Shown: positions 20,493-34,955, counted from the stretch's first letter. The stretch: DNA of 64,000 bases from Mesaphorura yosii (GCA_009869945.1 WIXG01000327.1:24161-88160); one strand, 5' to 3'. Notes: generated from the sequence alone by a model not told the origin. Program-made: numbers and translations.

Positions 20493-22502
20493 CGCCCGTG
20501 CACGAGCAGTAGTACAGTGGTTATTCTTAACCCTTAATTGGAAACGGATGAAGGACCTTAATTGAAAGTGCACACTGCCAGGCTCAAGGCTCACGACCGG
20601 AAAACAACCGAGAAGGCCAGCAGTCGATCATCAGCGGACAGGCTCACTGTACGGTGAAGCAATTACGGGTTATATTTAACCACCCCTCAAAGAGCTTGGC
20701 CTCCATTTGCACAAGGTCGAGGCGCAGGAAGACGGAGACTTACAGAAGTGCAGGAGACACTTTGACATTGCCATTGAGGAAATTGAGAATCTTTTTGTTT
20801 GTACACTGCTGGCTGATACTCGGAGGAGCCTCGAAAGTGAGCCGGGCTATTTTTAGTGTTCGGGCCCTTGGAAGAGTCTCTTGCTGACCTAGAGAGTAAA
20901 TATGATGGAGACTTTCCGCCGTGCACCACGCGATCTCTGTGCGGGATGAAGGGAGTGCTATTTTTAGCACGCTGGCCTTTTCTGAGACGGTAAGAAGTGC
21001 ACCACTCCGCAGGAGCTTCCTCTAGTGAGACTCGCTGGCAGACCCTTATCCATGATGCGAGTTCGAGCACAGAATTACTAACCAAGAATTCTCATTTAGT
21101 AATTCTGTAAGTTCGAGCGAATGAACCAATCAACTACATTTCTTTCGCTAAAACCACCACCAACGACTTTTATTTTCAAATACTCAAGTGTGTGTATCAA
21201 AAAAGAGGAACCAAGTGACAAGACAGTCCTGCATGTAAAAGTACCATACGCCTAGTAAATATTAAGTTAGTAAATTGTTTAGGAAACCGCTTCGCGCGCG
21301 CGAATTAGGAACTGCTCGTTTACGCATCAGAATTCAGTTGTGTGAAGGAACTGCTTAGAATTCTTAATTCTTAGGACAATTACTTGTTTGAGATTACTCC
21401 CTTTTTTTGTAGGAACCCACGATTGACCCTTAATTAGTGTTAATAAATACGAATTACGATTTACGAATTACAAGATTGCGATTTCTTGATGGAATGACGT
21501 CACCAAAGGAATTCTCACCAACCACCACCTCGATGATGTTGTTCGACTCCTTGGGGTTTGAGCACTGGGCGACGGTTGGTTGAGTGGTTTCTTTGGTGAG
21601 GGTTGTATGCTAATTTTAATTCATAAAAATGTCACTACACGTAATCCTAAATTCCTATCTTATTTTTTAAGAAGTCTTGGATGCGAGGTTGATGATTGCT
21701 CTTTGGGTAAAGCCAAAAGATTGGATTTTTTTGAGAAGCTCTGCTGCTGCCACTGCCCCCACTCAATCAAGGGGGATTATTGCGTAGAAAAATTTGTTTG
21801 CACTCCTCCGTGGAAATTCGACCCCCTCCGCCTGAAAAGGAAATTAAGTAGGCTACTCAGACTCGAATCTGAAAGTGATGGCCGGAATACAATTTGAAAA
21901 CAAAATTTAGCATGATAAAAAACGAGCGTTTTTATTTCAAACGAAAAAACAGTACAAACACATAACAAAAAAAAACATAAATAAATTTAAAAAATGGTGA
22001 TGCTAAAAAAAGAACCATACGAGCATGGGTTCGTGTGTTAGGAATCAGGGTACCGGACTTAAATCATAAAATTATAAACTAAAATGGTAATAATTAGAGA
22101 GAGCGTTATCACAACGACGACGACGGCGGTAAAATACCATAAAATCATAAATTAGTAAAAAAAAAATTAAAACAGAGAGAGGTTATACTTGTTAGAGAGA
22201 GAAGCTCAAATCCTTACCTCATTTCTTTTTAAATACGTGTACGCTAAGAGAGTTCCTTTCTACTAATTAAAAATTCCTAAGTAGAGTAGTTGCGAGGTTT
22301 TCTTTTGCTTGAATCTTGTGTTTTGGTCGTGGATGTAGAGTTTTTTTTCGCGGTGAGAATAGGGAGAGTCGCCCGACGCTTTCTCCTTCTGTACGGTCGC
22401 CGGGAAAATACTTTTCAAAAAATACTCGATAATCGGGAACACCCCTTTGGTAAAATTCGTGGTGTGCTCGTGTCATAGTCTTGGTAGCCTAGTCATAATC
22501 TT
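20493..22502. other. Intergenic and probable zfh2 3' UTR
   Basis: AT-rich from about 21.1 kb onward. Minus-strand AATAAA signals at 21931-21936 and 21169-21174 are candidate ends for zfh2, giving a 3' UTR of about 0.6 or 1.3 kb. No coding exon is supported. Confidence 0.5.
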
Positions 22503-25500
22503 CTAAAGGGAGTCATCCTCCTCATCATCGTCGCAGCAGTCCGAGTCATCGATTGGGCGTTGGCCACCTGCAATACAAAATTCACAAAAGAATAAGGGCA
22601 CTGCACAGACTCCCAGCACCCGAAATCTATTAAATAGCTTACCCATCATCGCCCCTCCATAGCTCCTCTTCCCACTCAAATCCAGCACCCCTCCCCCACC
22701 GCAGTCCATCTCCTGCCCATTCCCCTCCAACTCCTCTATTCCATCCACATCCAGCCCGTCCTCCCCATGCTTCGTAACCAAGTGTGATTCAAGCGCTGAC
22801 TTGACTTTGAATATAGCCGAGCAGTACGGGCACTTTTTATTAATGACTTGAGAATGAGCCCTGTACTGTCCTTTTCTCTCCCTCGCCCTCGTATTCTGAA
22901 ACCAGACCTGAACAACTCTTTTCTTGAGATTGACCTCCCTCGCTATTTGTTCGAGCATCTTCCTACTAGGATTGGACTCTAACTGGTATTTCTGGTACAA
23001 ATAGTCTAGTTGCTCTGGTAATATAGTTGTACGTAATCTCTTATCCCGAGGGGGTTGTTGATTATGGTCTTCATCCTCAGTTAAGTCTTCGGTGCTGTAC
23101 TTGCGTTTTAGACTTGTCTCGTTTGAGGAGTTGGAGAGCTGGTCGAAGAGCTGTTGCTGCGGGGGTTGCTGATGGGGTTTGAAGAGGCCCGCTCCTACGG
23201 CTGTGGGGTTCGATTGTAAGTTGATTGGCTGCTGCTGAAAGAGTTGATAAGGGAGGTTAGGCTGCATCACTGGGAGGTCTATCTTAAAAGGGTGCTGCTG
23301 GTTTGACAGGTCCAATTTAAACTGCTGCGGATACTCAATTTTGGCCTCCTGCCTCTGCTCCGTTTTCTGCCCCAGATTCCCTGGCTGATCAAACCCCATC
23401 AAATGCTGGAGTTGGTGCTCCCTCCACTGCTCGAAATTATTGTAGTGTACACCACACTTTTCACACCCATACTCTTCTCTCTTCTCTTGAAGTTGAACCG
23501 GCTGCTGGGGGCTGTCATCACTCTGACTGGACTCCTCACTCCCCCCACTGTTATTCAGCTTACAAGCCACCTGAGCAGCCGCCGCCTGGGCCTGAGCCGA
23601 CCTCTTCGCATCCTCCTCTTTAAAACAGTGTGTTTTCTGGTGCCTGATTAATTCGTAATACCTTTGGAATACGAGCAAGCACTTTTTGCACTGGTAATTC
23701 AAGCCGGGGGTTCGCTGGAATCTGTTCTCCTCCCCTGTAGAAGCTGTAGATGATGGAGGAGTTGATGCAGCCGGCAACTCAACTGGTGGCTGATTCTCGT
23801 AAACCTTACGTGCCTTCTGCCTCGCGTTCTGGAACCAGACAACAATTACCCTTGGACTGAGCCCTAGCAATTTAGACAAGTATTCAAGATCGTCATCTTT
23901 AGGGTAGGCGTTGTTCTCGAAAAACTCCTGCAGCACTTTGATCTGGTAGTCGGTGAAGCGTGTGCGATTAGCTCTCTTTCCAGAGCTCAGCCCACTAATT
24001 GAATTACTTGAGCTTAGTGGTGGTGTTGTCAGACCACTACTCGTAGGAGATGGACTCGGACTCTGTAGTAGTGGGATTGGAGTGGTTGATGGGGGTGGGA
24101 GCATGTCGGGGACGTCCTGCTTCTTCCTTTTCTTCCCCTTCTTTGATACTGTACTGGGCTTCTCTGACTCCTCCGATTCAGAATCGTACCTCTGCTGCCC
24201 CTGGTGAGATTGTGATGAGTAGTAAGCGAGTAGATTGTTGCTGTTGAATTGTTGCAGGTTTTGGAGTGTTAACCCTAAATTTTGGGGTGCGGGTTGGTAG
24301 GCGGCCGCTAGCAGAGAGCCGTGCTGCTCTTTCCCGTTAAATCCTGTAGATGGTGTTGGTGGCTGCTGGATGATGGGTATTTTAACCTCCTCTTGAACCT
24401 GAACCTTCAACTCCTCCTTCCCACCGCCACCGATGGACTTCAACTCCTCCTTCTGCTGATACCCCTCCACACCAACACCTTCAATCACCCCAACCCTCGC
24501 CTCCCCCGTCTTCTCGTACTCTTCCAAATTCAAAGTAGTGCTCGGAGGATTACTAAAGTTATAAGGACTGTCCTTGTTCCTCTGACGCTCTTTAAAAAGA
24601 GTGTTCCTAAACCAGTGTTTAATCACTTTCGGCGGTAATCCTGACTGAAGGGCCATCGATTGGATCTGCTCTTCAGAAGGAGAATTATTAATGTCAAAGT
24701 GTGCTCGGAGTACTTTTAATTGGTCGTCGGTGATGCGGGTTCGGGCGCGTTTGGCGGGTTGCTGTACAGCGGGTGGTGGTTGCTGTGGAGCTGGAGTAGG
24801 CTGCTGCTGCTGCTGAGGTTTGTACTCCTTATTTAAGAGTTCTTGCAGCTTTGCATCCGAGCCAAAGCCGGGGATGAACGGTGGAGGGCCACCTGCATTT
24901 GCGCTTGGTTGCTGCTGAAACTGGCCAAACCCCATGCCCATGCTTAACAGTTGCTCCGTCGAGGGGTTTCCTTGCCCGTAGCCAGGTGGCATCATCATCA
25001 GACTCGCCGCTGCTGCTTGCGATTGGCCCATGGAAGATTGCTGCTGCTGGGCAGCAACCTGCGCTGCGACCGCCGCCAGAAACAATCCAGGATTCAGTAT
25101 GGAGCCGAACTGGGTCATTTGATTAAGTAGGTCTTGTAGTTGTAATTCTTGCTGTGATTGTTCCGGCTGCTGCTCCACATCACCACTCTCCACTGCAGCA
25201 GCAGTCGCTGGGGGCTCCACTTGCGCTTTTAGTCTTGTCTCCTCCCACTTCTTCCTAAACCCCTGCGCGTACTCCTCCACCATCCCAAAATCAATCTGGT
25301 CATTGTGGACTTCTTCTAAATGGGATTTCAGGATCCAAATGGAGCTAAAAACATGGCCACAATAAGTACATTCTGATTTGATGAGTTCGGGGTAGAGTTC
25401 TTGTAGGTCATCCTCATCAGATAAGAGTCTTGTGCTCGTGTTGTACTCGTTGTACTGCATGGCCACTTCAAAACCGTAAGATTGGAGGATGTGTTTGTAG

Positions 25501-28500
25501 AGTGAAGAGCGGTGATGGGGCTGTTGAAGGGCACGCTGATCGTCGTCGCTGCTGACCACCGTTGGTGGTTTCTCAGTTTGCTCCTCAGTTGTCTGCTGCT
25601 GCCCGGTTTCTCCCCCGACCACCGCCTGCCTCGTCACCAAATCAACCTGCTGTCCCTGAACCTCTTGTAACTTGCTAGCCCGAGTTTGATGCAAAACACT
25701 CCTCATGTGGATGTCTAATGTGCTTCCTTGGGTGTAAGCCACCCTGCAAATATTGCATTTGAATGGTTTTCTACTCGCATCCTCATCGGGTGGTGTGGCT
25801 GCCGTTGGTGAACTCGACTGCTGTCCACTCGTAGGGATCTGGATTTGTGGTGGCTGATCAAAGCTCTGCTGCTGAGCCGCTCCTGGAAGACTCGGCTCTA
25901 CAATACTCGCCCCCTCACTACTCGAAATAGTCGAGCTCCCCATCCCAGAACTTGAACTACTCGCATTCTTCAACTTGTGCAGATGGCTCACACTATTAAA
26001 GTGAACGAGTAGTATGTTCTTCTGTGTGAAAGACTCCTTACACACCTCACACTTGTAAGGTCTGTTGGGGTCTAAATACTTTTCAAGGGGGTAGTTTAGT
26101 TTCTCTCCCTTTCTATGTAATAGTGTCTTATTATGAGAGGTCAAGTAGGACTGACGAGTGAACGCGAGTTTACAGCGATGACACTTGTACTTCCTGCTTG
26201 GATCGTTGTAGTTGTCCTCAGCTAGAGGGGGGCTGTTCAAATAGTCTTCTAGCTGGTGTTGGCCTCCATTTGAATTATTTGAGTCTGAGTCTGAATCTTC
26301 TAAAGCAGCCACTGCACTGCACTCATGCCTCTCCAATCCTTGAATGGATCTGAATGATTTACCACATTTGGAACACTTGCTAGCATCCCTTATCAAATGA
26401 TACTGGGAATGGAGCTGGAGCTTGTCTAGTGTTTTAAAAGCTAACGAGCACTGATTACACCTGTACTTGTAGACGTGGCGTTCACTTATTAGTACTTGCT
26501 GTTGTTGGTGGTCTACGATGGGTGCTCCTCCGATGCGGGCGTGCTGTGCTGCGTAGTGCTCCTGGACCTGTACTCCACTCTGGAATTGGGCCCCGCAGCC
26601 CCAGCAGCTGTAGAACAACTGCCCCTGGAGTGTTTTAATGGTAAAGTGGTTGAATTGTAGCTGGTGCTTGAATAGCAATTCATAGCTATTAAATCCAGTG
26701 TTGCAGATGGTGCAATGTGGCGATGGTTGACTCTCCTGATGGTCGTCTTCACTATCTTCATCCTCCTCCGACTCTTCCCTCTGCTGCTGCTGAATTATGC
26801 GTGTAGGTTTAGACTTGCACCTCTTCCTCCTACTCACTTCGGGCTCCTCTTCTAATTGAACTAACTGTAGTAGTCTGTTTAGACCTTCTCTGCTGACCTG
26901 GTGTGTGTTTATGACGTGATGCTCCAGGCCCGATTTGGTGCTGTGTGGGAGCTGGCAGAGTGGGCAGAGATGGTCTTTACCTGTGCTCGTAGTTGGGGTG
27001 GATGTTATCAGCTGCCTTGCTGCTGTGAAATCGGAGGAGGAAGCTGATGATGAACCAGAGTGCTGAGTGAGCAAGTGGTTCTGTAACAATGACTCCTGCT
27101 CTGTTGAATACTCGCAGTAGGGGCAGTTGAAACTCGTTAGTGCGGATTTGAGGACGCTGAGGCGGTGCTGTGGAGGAGCCGGTTTCTCTCCTGCGCGCGG
27201 AAATAATGAGGGTTACTCTCCACTTACAGAATTGAATTTACTTGAGCTTACCGAATGCTGGGGCCCTCCCCGGGCTCGATGCGGAGCGGACGCTCGACCC
27301 TGACGAGCTTCCCGGTCTCGTTAATTCCTCGTTAGAGTGCTCTTGGTCTATTAGGCGGAATGGGTGGGTCAGTCCACCGGGGTGGAGCTGCTCGAGTTGA
27401 GAGTGCTTCGGGGACCTGGAAACGATAGATGGGTGTGAACGAGTCGAGCGGAAGAGAACCGGCCCAGAATTTCAGGCTCCCAGAACCGGGGAAAAAGTCG
27501 GATTCGACAAAAAAATACTCCAGGAAAATTTTCAGAGTCGGATTCGACAAAATTACTCGCCCAGGAAAATTTTCAAAGTCGGTTTCAACAAAAAACTGCC
27601 GGGAAAATTCAAATACTCACCTCCCATGCTGCAACACCGCACCTCGTCCCCTCCCACTCCACCCACACCACTGGCAGTAATAGCTCCTCCACTCTACACC
27701 CCCATCCATCTCCAACAAGAATTGAAGTAGTCCAGCCATCCCCTCATGCCCCCTCGCACCAGCATGAACCTGCATCTTGTGCATCGAATTGGTGTAGTAG
27801 TCGCAGGTGTTACACCTCAACTGCACGGGATTCGCATTATTATTGTTCCTCCACTCTCTCCCCCCTTCTCTAAGGTGGTTAACATGTTGTAAACGTTGCA
27901 GGTGCTTATCAGTCTTGCAGTGGAGCTGGAAGTTGGCTTTCAAATTCGTTTTATAACTGCAGAGTTTGCAGGTGTAGTTGTTGTTTAGTATAATTAATTC
28001 ATTGTCGTTCTTTGTCCTATCCTGATTGAGATGGTTATTCAGTTGTTCTAGAGTGTCGGCGCCATACGAGTTGCAGATGCAGCACTGGAAAACATTCGTG
28101 GGGTTTGGGTGAGGTGGGTCGGGAGGAGGGTCCATCTCGGAGGGGGTTAACCCGTCTTCCTGTAGTTGTTGTGGTTGACCTGAGAGCATCTGTATTAAGA
28201 GTGCTTGATTGTAAGCGATATCAGCCAACTCAGACTCGGATGGTCCCTGCCCCTGAACTTGTACTTGGCCCTGCTGGATCATCTGCTGCTGGAGCTGTTG
28301 TAGGAATCCTGCAGCTGCAATACTCGCCTCCACGTTTGGAGAGGCTGACTGCTGCTGCGCGATAAGTTGAAGGGCCTGCAGATGCTGCATGTGCTTAACG
28401 TTCTGCTGCAGTACGCACATGTTATGAGTGTGCTTCTCCGAGGTCATGTGGATCCTTAGATTTCTCGCAACGTTAGTTTCATAGTTGCAGACGTCGCAGC

Positions 28501-30196
28501 GGAAACTCGGCCTCGGTTTGTTTGGTGTAGGAGTTCTTACAGGTGCTGGACTTGGAGGAGGTTGCTGTACGGGGCTCGGCTGTGGCTGCTGTTGAGGAGG
28601 TGCCACAACAACAGGAGACTTGGCCCCCGGACTAAATAAACCCTCACTACTGCAAACCCCCGCCTGCAACTCCTGCATATTGTTCAGGTGCTTATCTGAC
28701 TGCATATGTATGCTCAGATTTCCTTTAGTAGTTGTAGAGTAATTACATACTTCACACCTATAAGGCTTATAACCGCAGGTGTACGTCTCCCCACGAGCTA
28801 GACGGGGGTGGGGTTGAGATGCTATGCAGTACACACACTGGGTCTCTGATTCCGGGTGCTTCTCCTTCATGTGGATTTCTAGAGTTTCCTGGTACTTGTA
28901 GTGCCAGTTGCATTTTGGGCACTTTAACGTTTTGCAGCTGTTGCGGGTGTGTTGGTTTAGTCCCAGTCTTGAACTGTTTAGGATTAGTTCACATTTGGTG
29001 CATTCTAGTCCACTCGGTCTCCCAGAAGTGTGCTCGGGGCAGACTCCTATTGTGGTGCCGGTGATGTAGTTGTGTTGTTGCTGCTGCTGTACAGGAGGAG
29101 TTGGGCTGGAGTCTGGACTTGAACTTGAGTTGGAGTGGGGCCCGGCTGCAGAAGGTGATTTACGCAGGTCCATCCCCTGCCCGGGACTTGGAAGGGGTTT
29201 GAGATCGATCGTTGGAGGTGCAGTCCTCGAGTGCTGCTGCAGCAATTCTTCAAGTCCCTGTCCCCTATCAGCCCTCCTCTGCACCGGCTCCAGAAAATGA
29301 ATCATCACCTCCTTCCTCCCCACCAGCTGGAGTATAGCTGACTGATTCTCTTCCACCAAACTGATCTCTACGTCGTTCAGCTCGAACCCGTGCTCCTGGG
29401 AAGAATGGGTTAAAAAGGACTTTCCGTACCCAAAACTGAGTTTACAGATGAAGCACATGAGGATTGGTTTAGCTGTGGATCCTGCGGCGCTATTCAAAGG
29501 CCTTCCCCCTTCTCTAACGCTGTAGACCCTATACGAGTGCATCTCCGGGTTGGACTTGGCTAAATAGTGAGCTGAAGCTAAACGAGGTAAGTCTTGAAGG
29601 TCTGTGCACCCGAATTGTTCAGTACTTGAATTTGAATCTTCTATGATGTAGGCGGATCCGTCCGGGTTGTAGACTATCTTGCCGGGGAAAGGGGAGACGT
29701 CTGGGCTGGAGGTGCAGGAGGGGGTTGAGGGCCGGCGGTGGGCCCCAGTGCTCTTATAATTACTTAGACTATTTGCTGCTGCTGTCGAGTTGCTAGGAAC
29801 TTGGAGTTGAAGTTGATTGGCGGAGGCGGCGGCGAGATGTGCCTGATTCGCTGCGGCGAAGAAGGCGGCCAGGTCGAGTGGGGGTTGCTGCGAAGGAGGA
29901 GGCCCCGGTGGAGGAGTCGAGTTTGGTTGAGAGGGGCTCACAGAAGATGGGGTTGAGGTCCGAGAGCAGTTCTGATCCTGCCTCGTGTCTTGTAAGAGCT
30001 GTCTCGACTGCCCCTCAATTAACCCCGTCTTTCCTCCTCCATTCTCCTGCCCCCCTCCCCCCGAAGTGTGGACCCCCTTCCCCGCCATTGTAATGACCCC
30101 TCCCGTCGCGGAGTCATCTTGTAGTACTTTGTGATTCGTAATCATCTTTGTGGTCGTGGTCGTGGTGTGGTCGTCCTGCTGCTGGTCGGGGATCAT
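22503..30196 (-). CDS. zfh2: Zinc finger homeobox protein (zfh2/ZFHX family)
   Basis: Exons 30196-27621, 27415-27252, 27190-22643 and 22567-22503; about 2450 aa. The N-terminal block (IVYNPDGSAYIIED, then ILMCFICKLSFGYGKSF) matches the ZFHX family. About 20 C2H2 fingers follow, most before the first homeodomain, several as paired C2H2 motifs in CNYxTxxxxNLxIHM form. Three homeodomains lie near residues 1726-1785 (KHWFRN), 1984-2043 (VWFQNARQ) and 2295-2354 (VWFQNTRA), then a last finger. Three homeodomains are as in Drosophila Zfh2; vertebrate ZFHX3/4 have four. Near the end, VLDLS is a possible CtBP-binding motif. Long Gln, Ser and Pro tracts separate the domains. The family are DNA-binding transcription factors of neurons and appendages. 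The last intron is 75 nt, has no stop in frame and could be retained. The ATG at 30196 is the first in this frame after an upstream ORF. Confidence 0.93.
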
Positions 30197-30199
30197 CTC

Positions 30200-30295
30200 T
30201 CATACGATTAAGTCTCCGCCAGTGAGGACTGTGAATTCGAGTGGTTGATTGGCTTCCGAGCTGGCTTCTCTATCCTTATTCTGCTGCTGCTGCAT
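30200..30295 (-). CDS. Upstream ORF of zfh2 (31 aa)
   Basis: ATG at 30295, stop at 30202-30200, then three bases and the main ATG at 30196. The peptide starts with Met and four Gln, is mixed polar, and ends FTVLTGGDLIV. It sits in a different frame from the main protein. Such tight spacing favours control of translation through termination and reinitiation (inference). Alternatively the segment could be coding in an isoform that joins by splicing elsewhere. Confidence 0.45.
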   Translation of the reverse strand: MQQQQNKDREASSEANQPLEFTVLTGGDLIV

Positions 30296-33200
30296 TGCGT
30301 CTTGCATTTACAATTACCCTAGCTGGATTTCGCTTAAACTTTACCCTTAATTTTCTTATAAGTAGTACTTTGGAGTTTTGCTTTTGCTTGCGGTAGTTTA
30401 GGAACTTTGAGTTTTGAAGTAGAAGTTTGTGTGTGATTCAGGGCATCTTGGCGGAGGCTGTCTCCAGAACGGGTATCATATCGTCCGGTTCTCGGGAACG
30501 TTGCCGGTGCCCTTAACGAATGAGGAGTTGGAGGCCATCATCTTCAGCGGCGAGCTCCAGCCCACGGATGCGAGACCTGCGTAGAGAAAAGAATTCCATG
30601 CGTCACATCATCTGTCAATTCCCAAAGTGGGCAATTTTAAGGGCACGGCCAGGCATTTTATCAATTCCCATCATTCGATTTGAGTAACCGCTTGGCTAAT
30701 GCGGGCGGGCTACGCACATCTTCCCGGAATCCGAGCGGGAGGGGGGGGGGGCGAAGTGCGACTGGGCTAATTAAGGGTATCCTGTCGCGAATTATGGGCC
30801 CACATATTTAGCTTAATTGATGCGCAATTAGCGGGGATGATGTGTTGCATATTTTCTGATTACGCTCAATTCCCAAAGCAAGTGTTCACCTCTCGTAAGG
30901 ATGTTTCCTACTTTAGAGATAATTTGGGCCTGAATTAACTAAATTAACGTTAACTGGGTCTCGTGTACAGTTAGGTAGTTTGCTACCCCCGTTGTTTAGC
31001 AACCTGCTGGAAGACCCAAGTAACCCCGTATGATTTGTATAGGATTCTCGACACGTTCCCCTCTGACTAAAAAAAAATCATGATTTTCGCATGGGCACTG
31101 GTGGCATTCGAAAGACCTAAGTTTTAATTTGAATACCGAGTCTCACGGGATTAGCCGGCCAAAGTTGGCTAAAATCCTCTTTGAAATCGCTCCCCATGTA
31201 AAGTGAGACTTTTTCACAAACCCACAATCATACCTATTTGAAGGGACACAATTTTTGTCGTTCAGGGATTTAGGTAGTAATAACTTGGAACTATGAGTTC
31301 CGAAATTTCTAGCCCAATCGGCCCAAGTCGCTAAGAATTGAAGCCCAAATTACCCGCAAAGTAGAAAATAACCTTCCTGTGCTCGAAATTCTCTGCTGTC
31401 ATCCTCCGTCACAGTCGAGCTGTTCTCGGCTATTCTTAGCATCAAAGTCTGTGTGCATCTTTTTTTATTATTATTAGCGCTGCATTTTCACAGCCATTGA
31501 ACTCTGGCGAAGAGAGAGGTACGGTCTCACGCTTGCCTCCACCGTCTTTCATTCTGCGATGAAAATTGTGCACGACGATGAAAAAAACGCGTAATTACTG
31601 CAGCAGTCGTTCGAGAAAAAATGCTGGCTCCAAGAGACCAATTACAGTGCAGACGCATAATCGTCTCGGCCAACACCTTAATTACGAGTGGAGTAGACAG
31701 CGCATCGCACAGAGTCTCTGTGCTCGCTCTTTTTTGTGCAGGACAGACGGACGGAGTGCGTGCACGGTGTTTTTTGTAAGCAAGCTAATTACTCCGAGTG
31801 TGTATGCGACCAGAGCTCCGGGATGGTGGCGCCACCTTCCCTGTTTAATAATCACGAGTGTACAATGAAAAACAGAGAGAATGAATAAAAAAGAAGAGAC
31901 AAACATGAAGGGGACGGTTATGCATGTCTAATCACTAATTACAGCAGCAGTCTGCTTTTATACGAAATCTTTTTGTCCTCAAAAGCAGTTCTCTCATTTT
32001 TAGTATAAATTTTTAAAGAAAATGAAGAAAGAAAAGAAGTCCACGGTTCAGTGAGTGCACAAAGCCGCTGCTCCTCTCTGCCGTCTTTTTCGAACGAGAT
32101 TCCCTGAACAATTCTCTTTGGCTGTTGCTGTGAAGAACGGGGCAATTATCCGCTTCTTCTGTTCTCTCTGTTCTATTCTATTCTATTATTCTACCCCCTT
32201 CTTTTTTCATTCTCGTGTTTTTTTTTTAGCGGCGGTCGATTTCAGCAGCGACGACGGCGAGACAAATTAATTGTGTCTTGACGATTGTGTACGAGCAGAT
32301 GACAATGGACTGACACCTTAATTACGAGACTTCCTCCTGCCATGAAATCCTCTACAAGCTAAAAAACCTCCATCAAATCCTCTGATGCAGATTATTCGCG
32401 AGCGGTGCTCGATTAACCCTCCATAATTTCCGGGGAGGATTTCGGGCACATCGCTGCTGCTGAGCGAGTTGGCGGGGTGGCGAGCACGGAAAGCGGCATT
32501 TGTTTGCAATAACAGTAGAGACTTGTTAAAACTGGACTCAATTAGAGCTCAACGCGCCTAAATTGCCTCGAATTGAGCACAATTAAATCAGTGGAGATTA
32601 GAGTCACTTTAGTCTCTCTCAGTAATGGAGACTAAAGACTCAGCAAACCGGAGACACATTCTCAAGTTTTACAGTCGCCATGGTTAAATCACACAGTCGC
32701 ATTCACAATGAGGGAAAAAAAATATACCACTGGGCAAACTCAGCATAAATTAGGCTTTAAATAGGATTTCGAGTGGAGCCCCCAATTAGATGACACTAAA
32801 TTAGAGGGCTCGAGACTTCTTTAAAGGATGGACGGGAAGACTTGGCTCCAGTTTCGCACAAGTCGCGAATCACTTTAGCCTGGACGACGGACTTCTAACG
32901 TTAATACGAATTATTTGAACCATTCGTCTAATTTTTTTTCACAATTTCCAAATGAGAGAGTGGTTCAACTCCGCATAAATTATGCCCAATTTATATATTC
33001 CTTTCTTTAAATTGGATTGGAGACAGTCTGTACTTGCTTCTTTGGTTGGGGTAAATTGGGCTCAATTAAGGGGGTAGGAATTAGCGGAAAAGTGGCCCGG
33101 TTCTCGCCATCAACAGGACTCGAGCGCACACACGAGTCTAATCCTCTAAATGCACCCCGCATTCAGCTCGCAGAAGAGTTGAAGATGTAGGAATTATAAA

Positions 33201-34955
33201 AGTCCCATTCATTAACTCCTGAGGCGGCCAAACGTTTGAGAAACTGGACCCCCATTTCGAATTCCCACACTACCCTTAATTAATGATGGTGGTACATGGC
33301 CGGCTACGATAACCCGTAGTACTTAATTAAAGGAGATTGCGAAATCTCCCATTACTACTAACAAAGTGAATTAAATTCATTAGCTCTCTAAAACGCTCGT
33401 GTTGCGCCATTTCCTTCCCGGCGAAGCTTTTGCTACCGCGAAAATGAGCTCCTTAATGACTCTCAGCGTACTTAATAAGTCCAATTAGCGAGAAGCATTA
33501 AAAATATGCTCGGCCGCCCCCTTAATGACCCGCGTGTGTGTGATTGCGGCCGCGAATAAAGCAGGAATCTGCCGACGATCAGCCCATGGAAAATGGACCA
33601 ACAAAACCTTCCCGGAAACGGCCCGTACGCAGTCTTGACACTCTGATCACTCTCTCTCTCGTAATTAGCATCTCATACGCGTACATACGTCTGCTCCATT
33701 CTAAGCACGAGCAGATGTTTTAATTAATCCCGTGCATGAGAGTCATTAGCATTTCCTCATTAGACGGGAGCAGATCAGAGCAGCATCTGCTCAATCCAGA
33801 GACTAATTAAATGCAGCATGTATGGACTGATTACCGTATCCTCATTATGGTGAGTGTTCGGGAACGCTGCACAACTCTTCACCCACTAGTGAACGTGTCC
33901 TGAGAATGTGTGATGCTGGAGCGGGCTAATCAGGTCGAACGCGAGTGCCCACTTATGCGAGCCGGTGAACGTGCACCGTCCACTTAATTACTATAGTAGC
34001 AGTGATAGGAACTCTGTTGACTTTTAAATTAGGAACTTGAGCACACTATGATTTACACGAAGATAGGAACTTTTTGATTTTTGCACGTGATTTCTTCGTC
34101 ACTTGACTCTTTTAAAGTATTATTCGCACTCCATCTCGGCGGCCCTGCACTCTGAGCTGGCCGGAGTGTGAGCGGAGACTGCCGAGAGACTTTCGCGACT
34201 CGTTGCGCGCATGTAAAAATAGGAATCCCTTTCATTAGCCGGTCGGAACGGGGAAGAAGAAATGCAAAGCACCGTCCGCTCCGCAGTTTGTGATAATGAA
34301 AATCGATTAAAAAACGGGAAGGGGATAGTTATTAGAATTTATGTACGCTGTGCTGTGCGCTGGAATTAATTCCACTTTTTTTCTCATCATTTTATGTGTT
34401 CTCCCCTTCCCCATTTCATATACGATGCACACGGAGTATAATGAGAGCAGACCCCAGCGCTCCTCTCCGTCCTCTTGTGTGTGTGTGAGTCTAGCTCATT
34501 CCAGGATTTCCCAGGCCCTCCGCGTAATCAATTCCCCCGGTGGCGGAGAGCAAAATGGTAATGAGTAATTCCATCCGCGGCGCACGGAGGAGAGAATTCA
34601 GCGCATTTACATACGTGCACACAAAAATAGGATGCGGAGGGAAAAAAACACCCCGAATAGCGCGCATATAATTATAATCGTGTATAATGAAGGATTTTTT
34701 TCCTCTGCGAAGGAAAAAAAATGCAATCGCAAGCTGCTGCTCAAAGGGACCTGGCAACGGCCAACAGCAACTCTAGCAACAGAGAGCCCTTGCATACATT
34801 AGTGTTACAAAAGAAGTCTCTGCAGCCGAGCACGGATAATTCATGCTCAGGTAAGGGTATGCAGCGGTCGAGCTCTGCCTTAAATGAGTAATCTCTGGGC
34901 CCGGGCCCGCAAGAAGGGGATAATGAATTCCGGAGCTCAGAGCTTAATGAATGCG
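30296..34955. other. Gene desert upstream of zfh2, part 1
   Basis: No supported gene. The sequence is dense in TAATTA/TTAATTAA homeodomain-type sites and contains copies of TAGGAAC (about 30398, 34007, 34030 and 34064). It probably holds the zfh2 promoter and enhancers. Confidence 0.55.
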
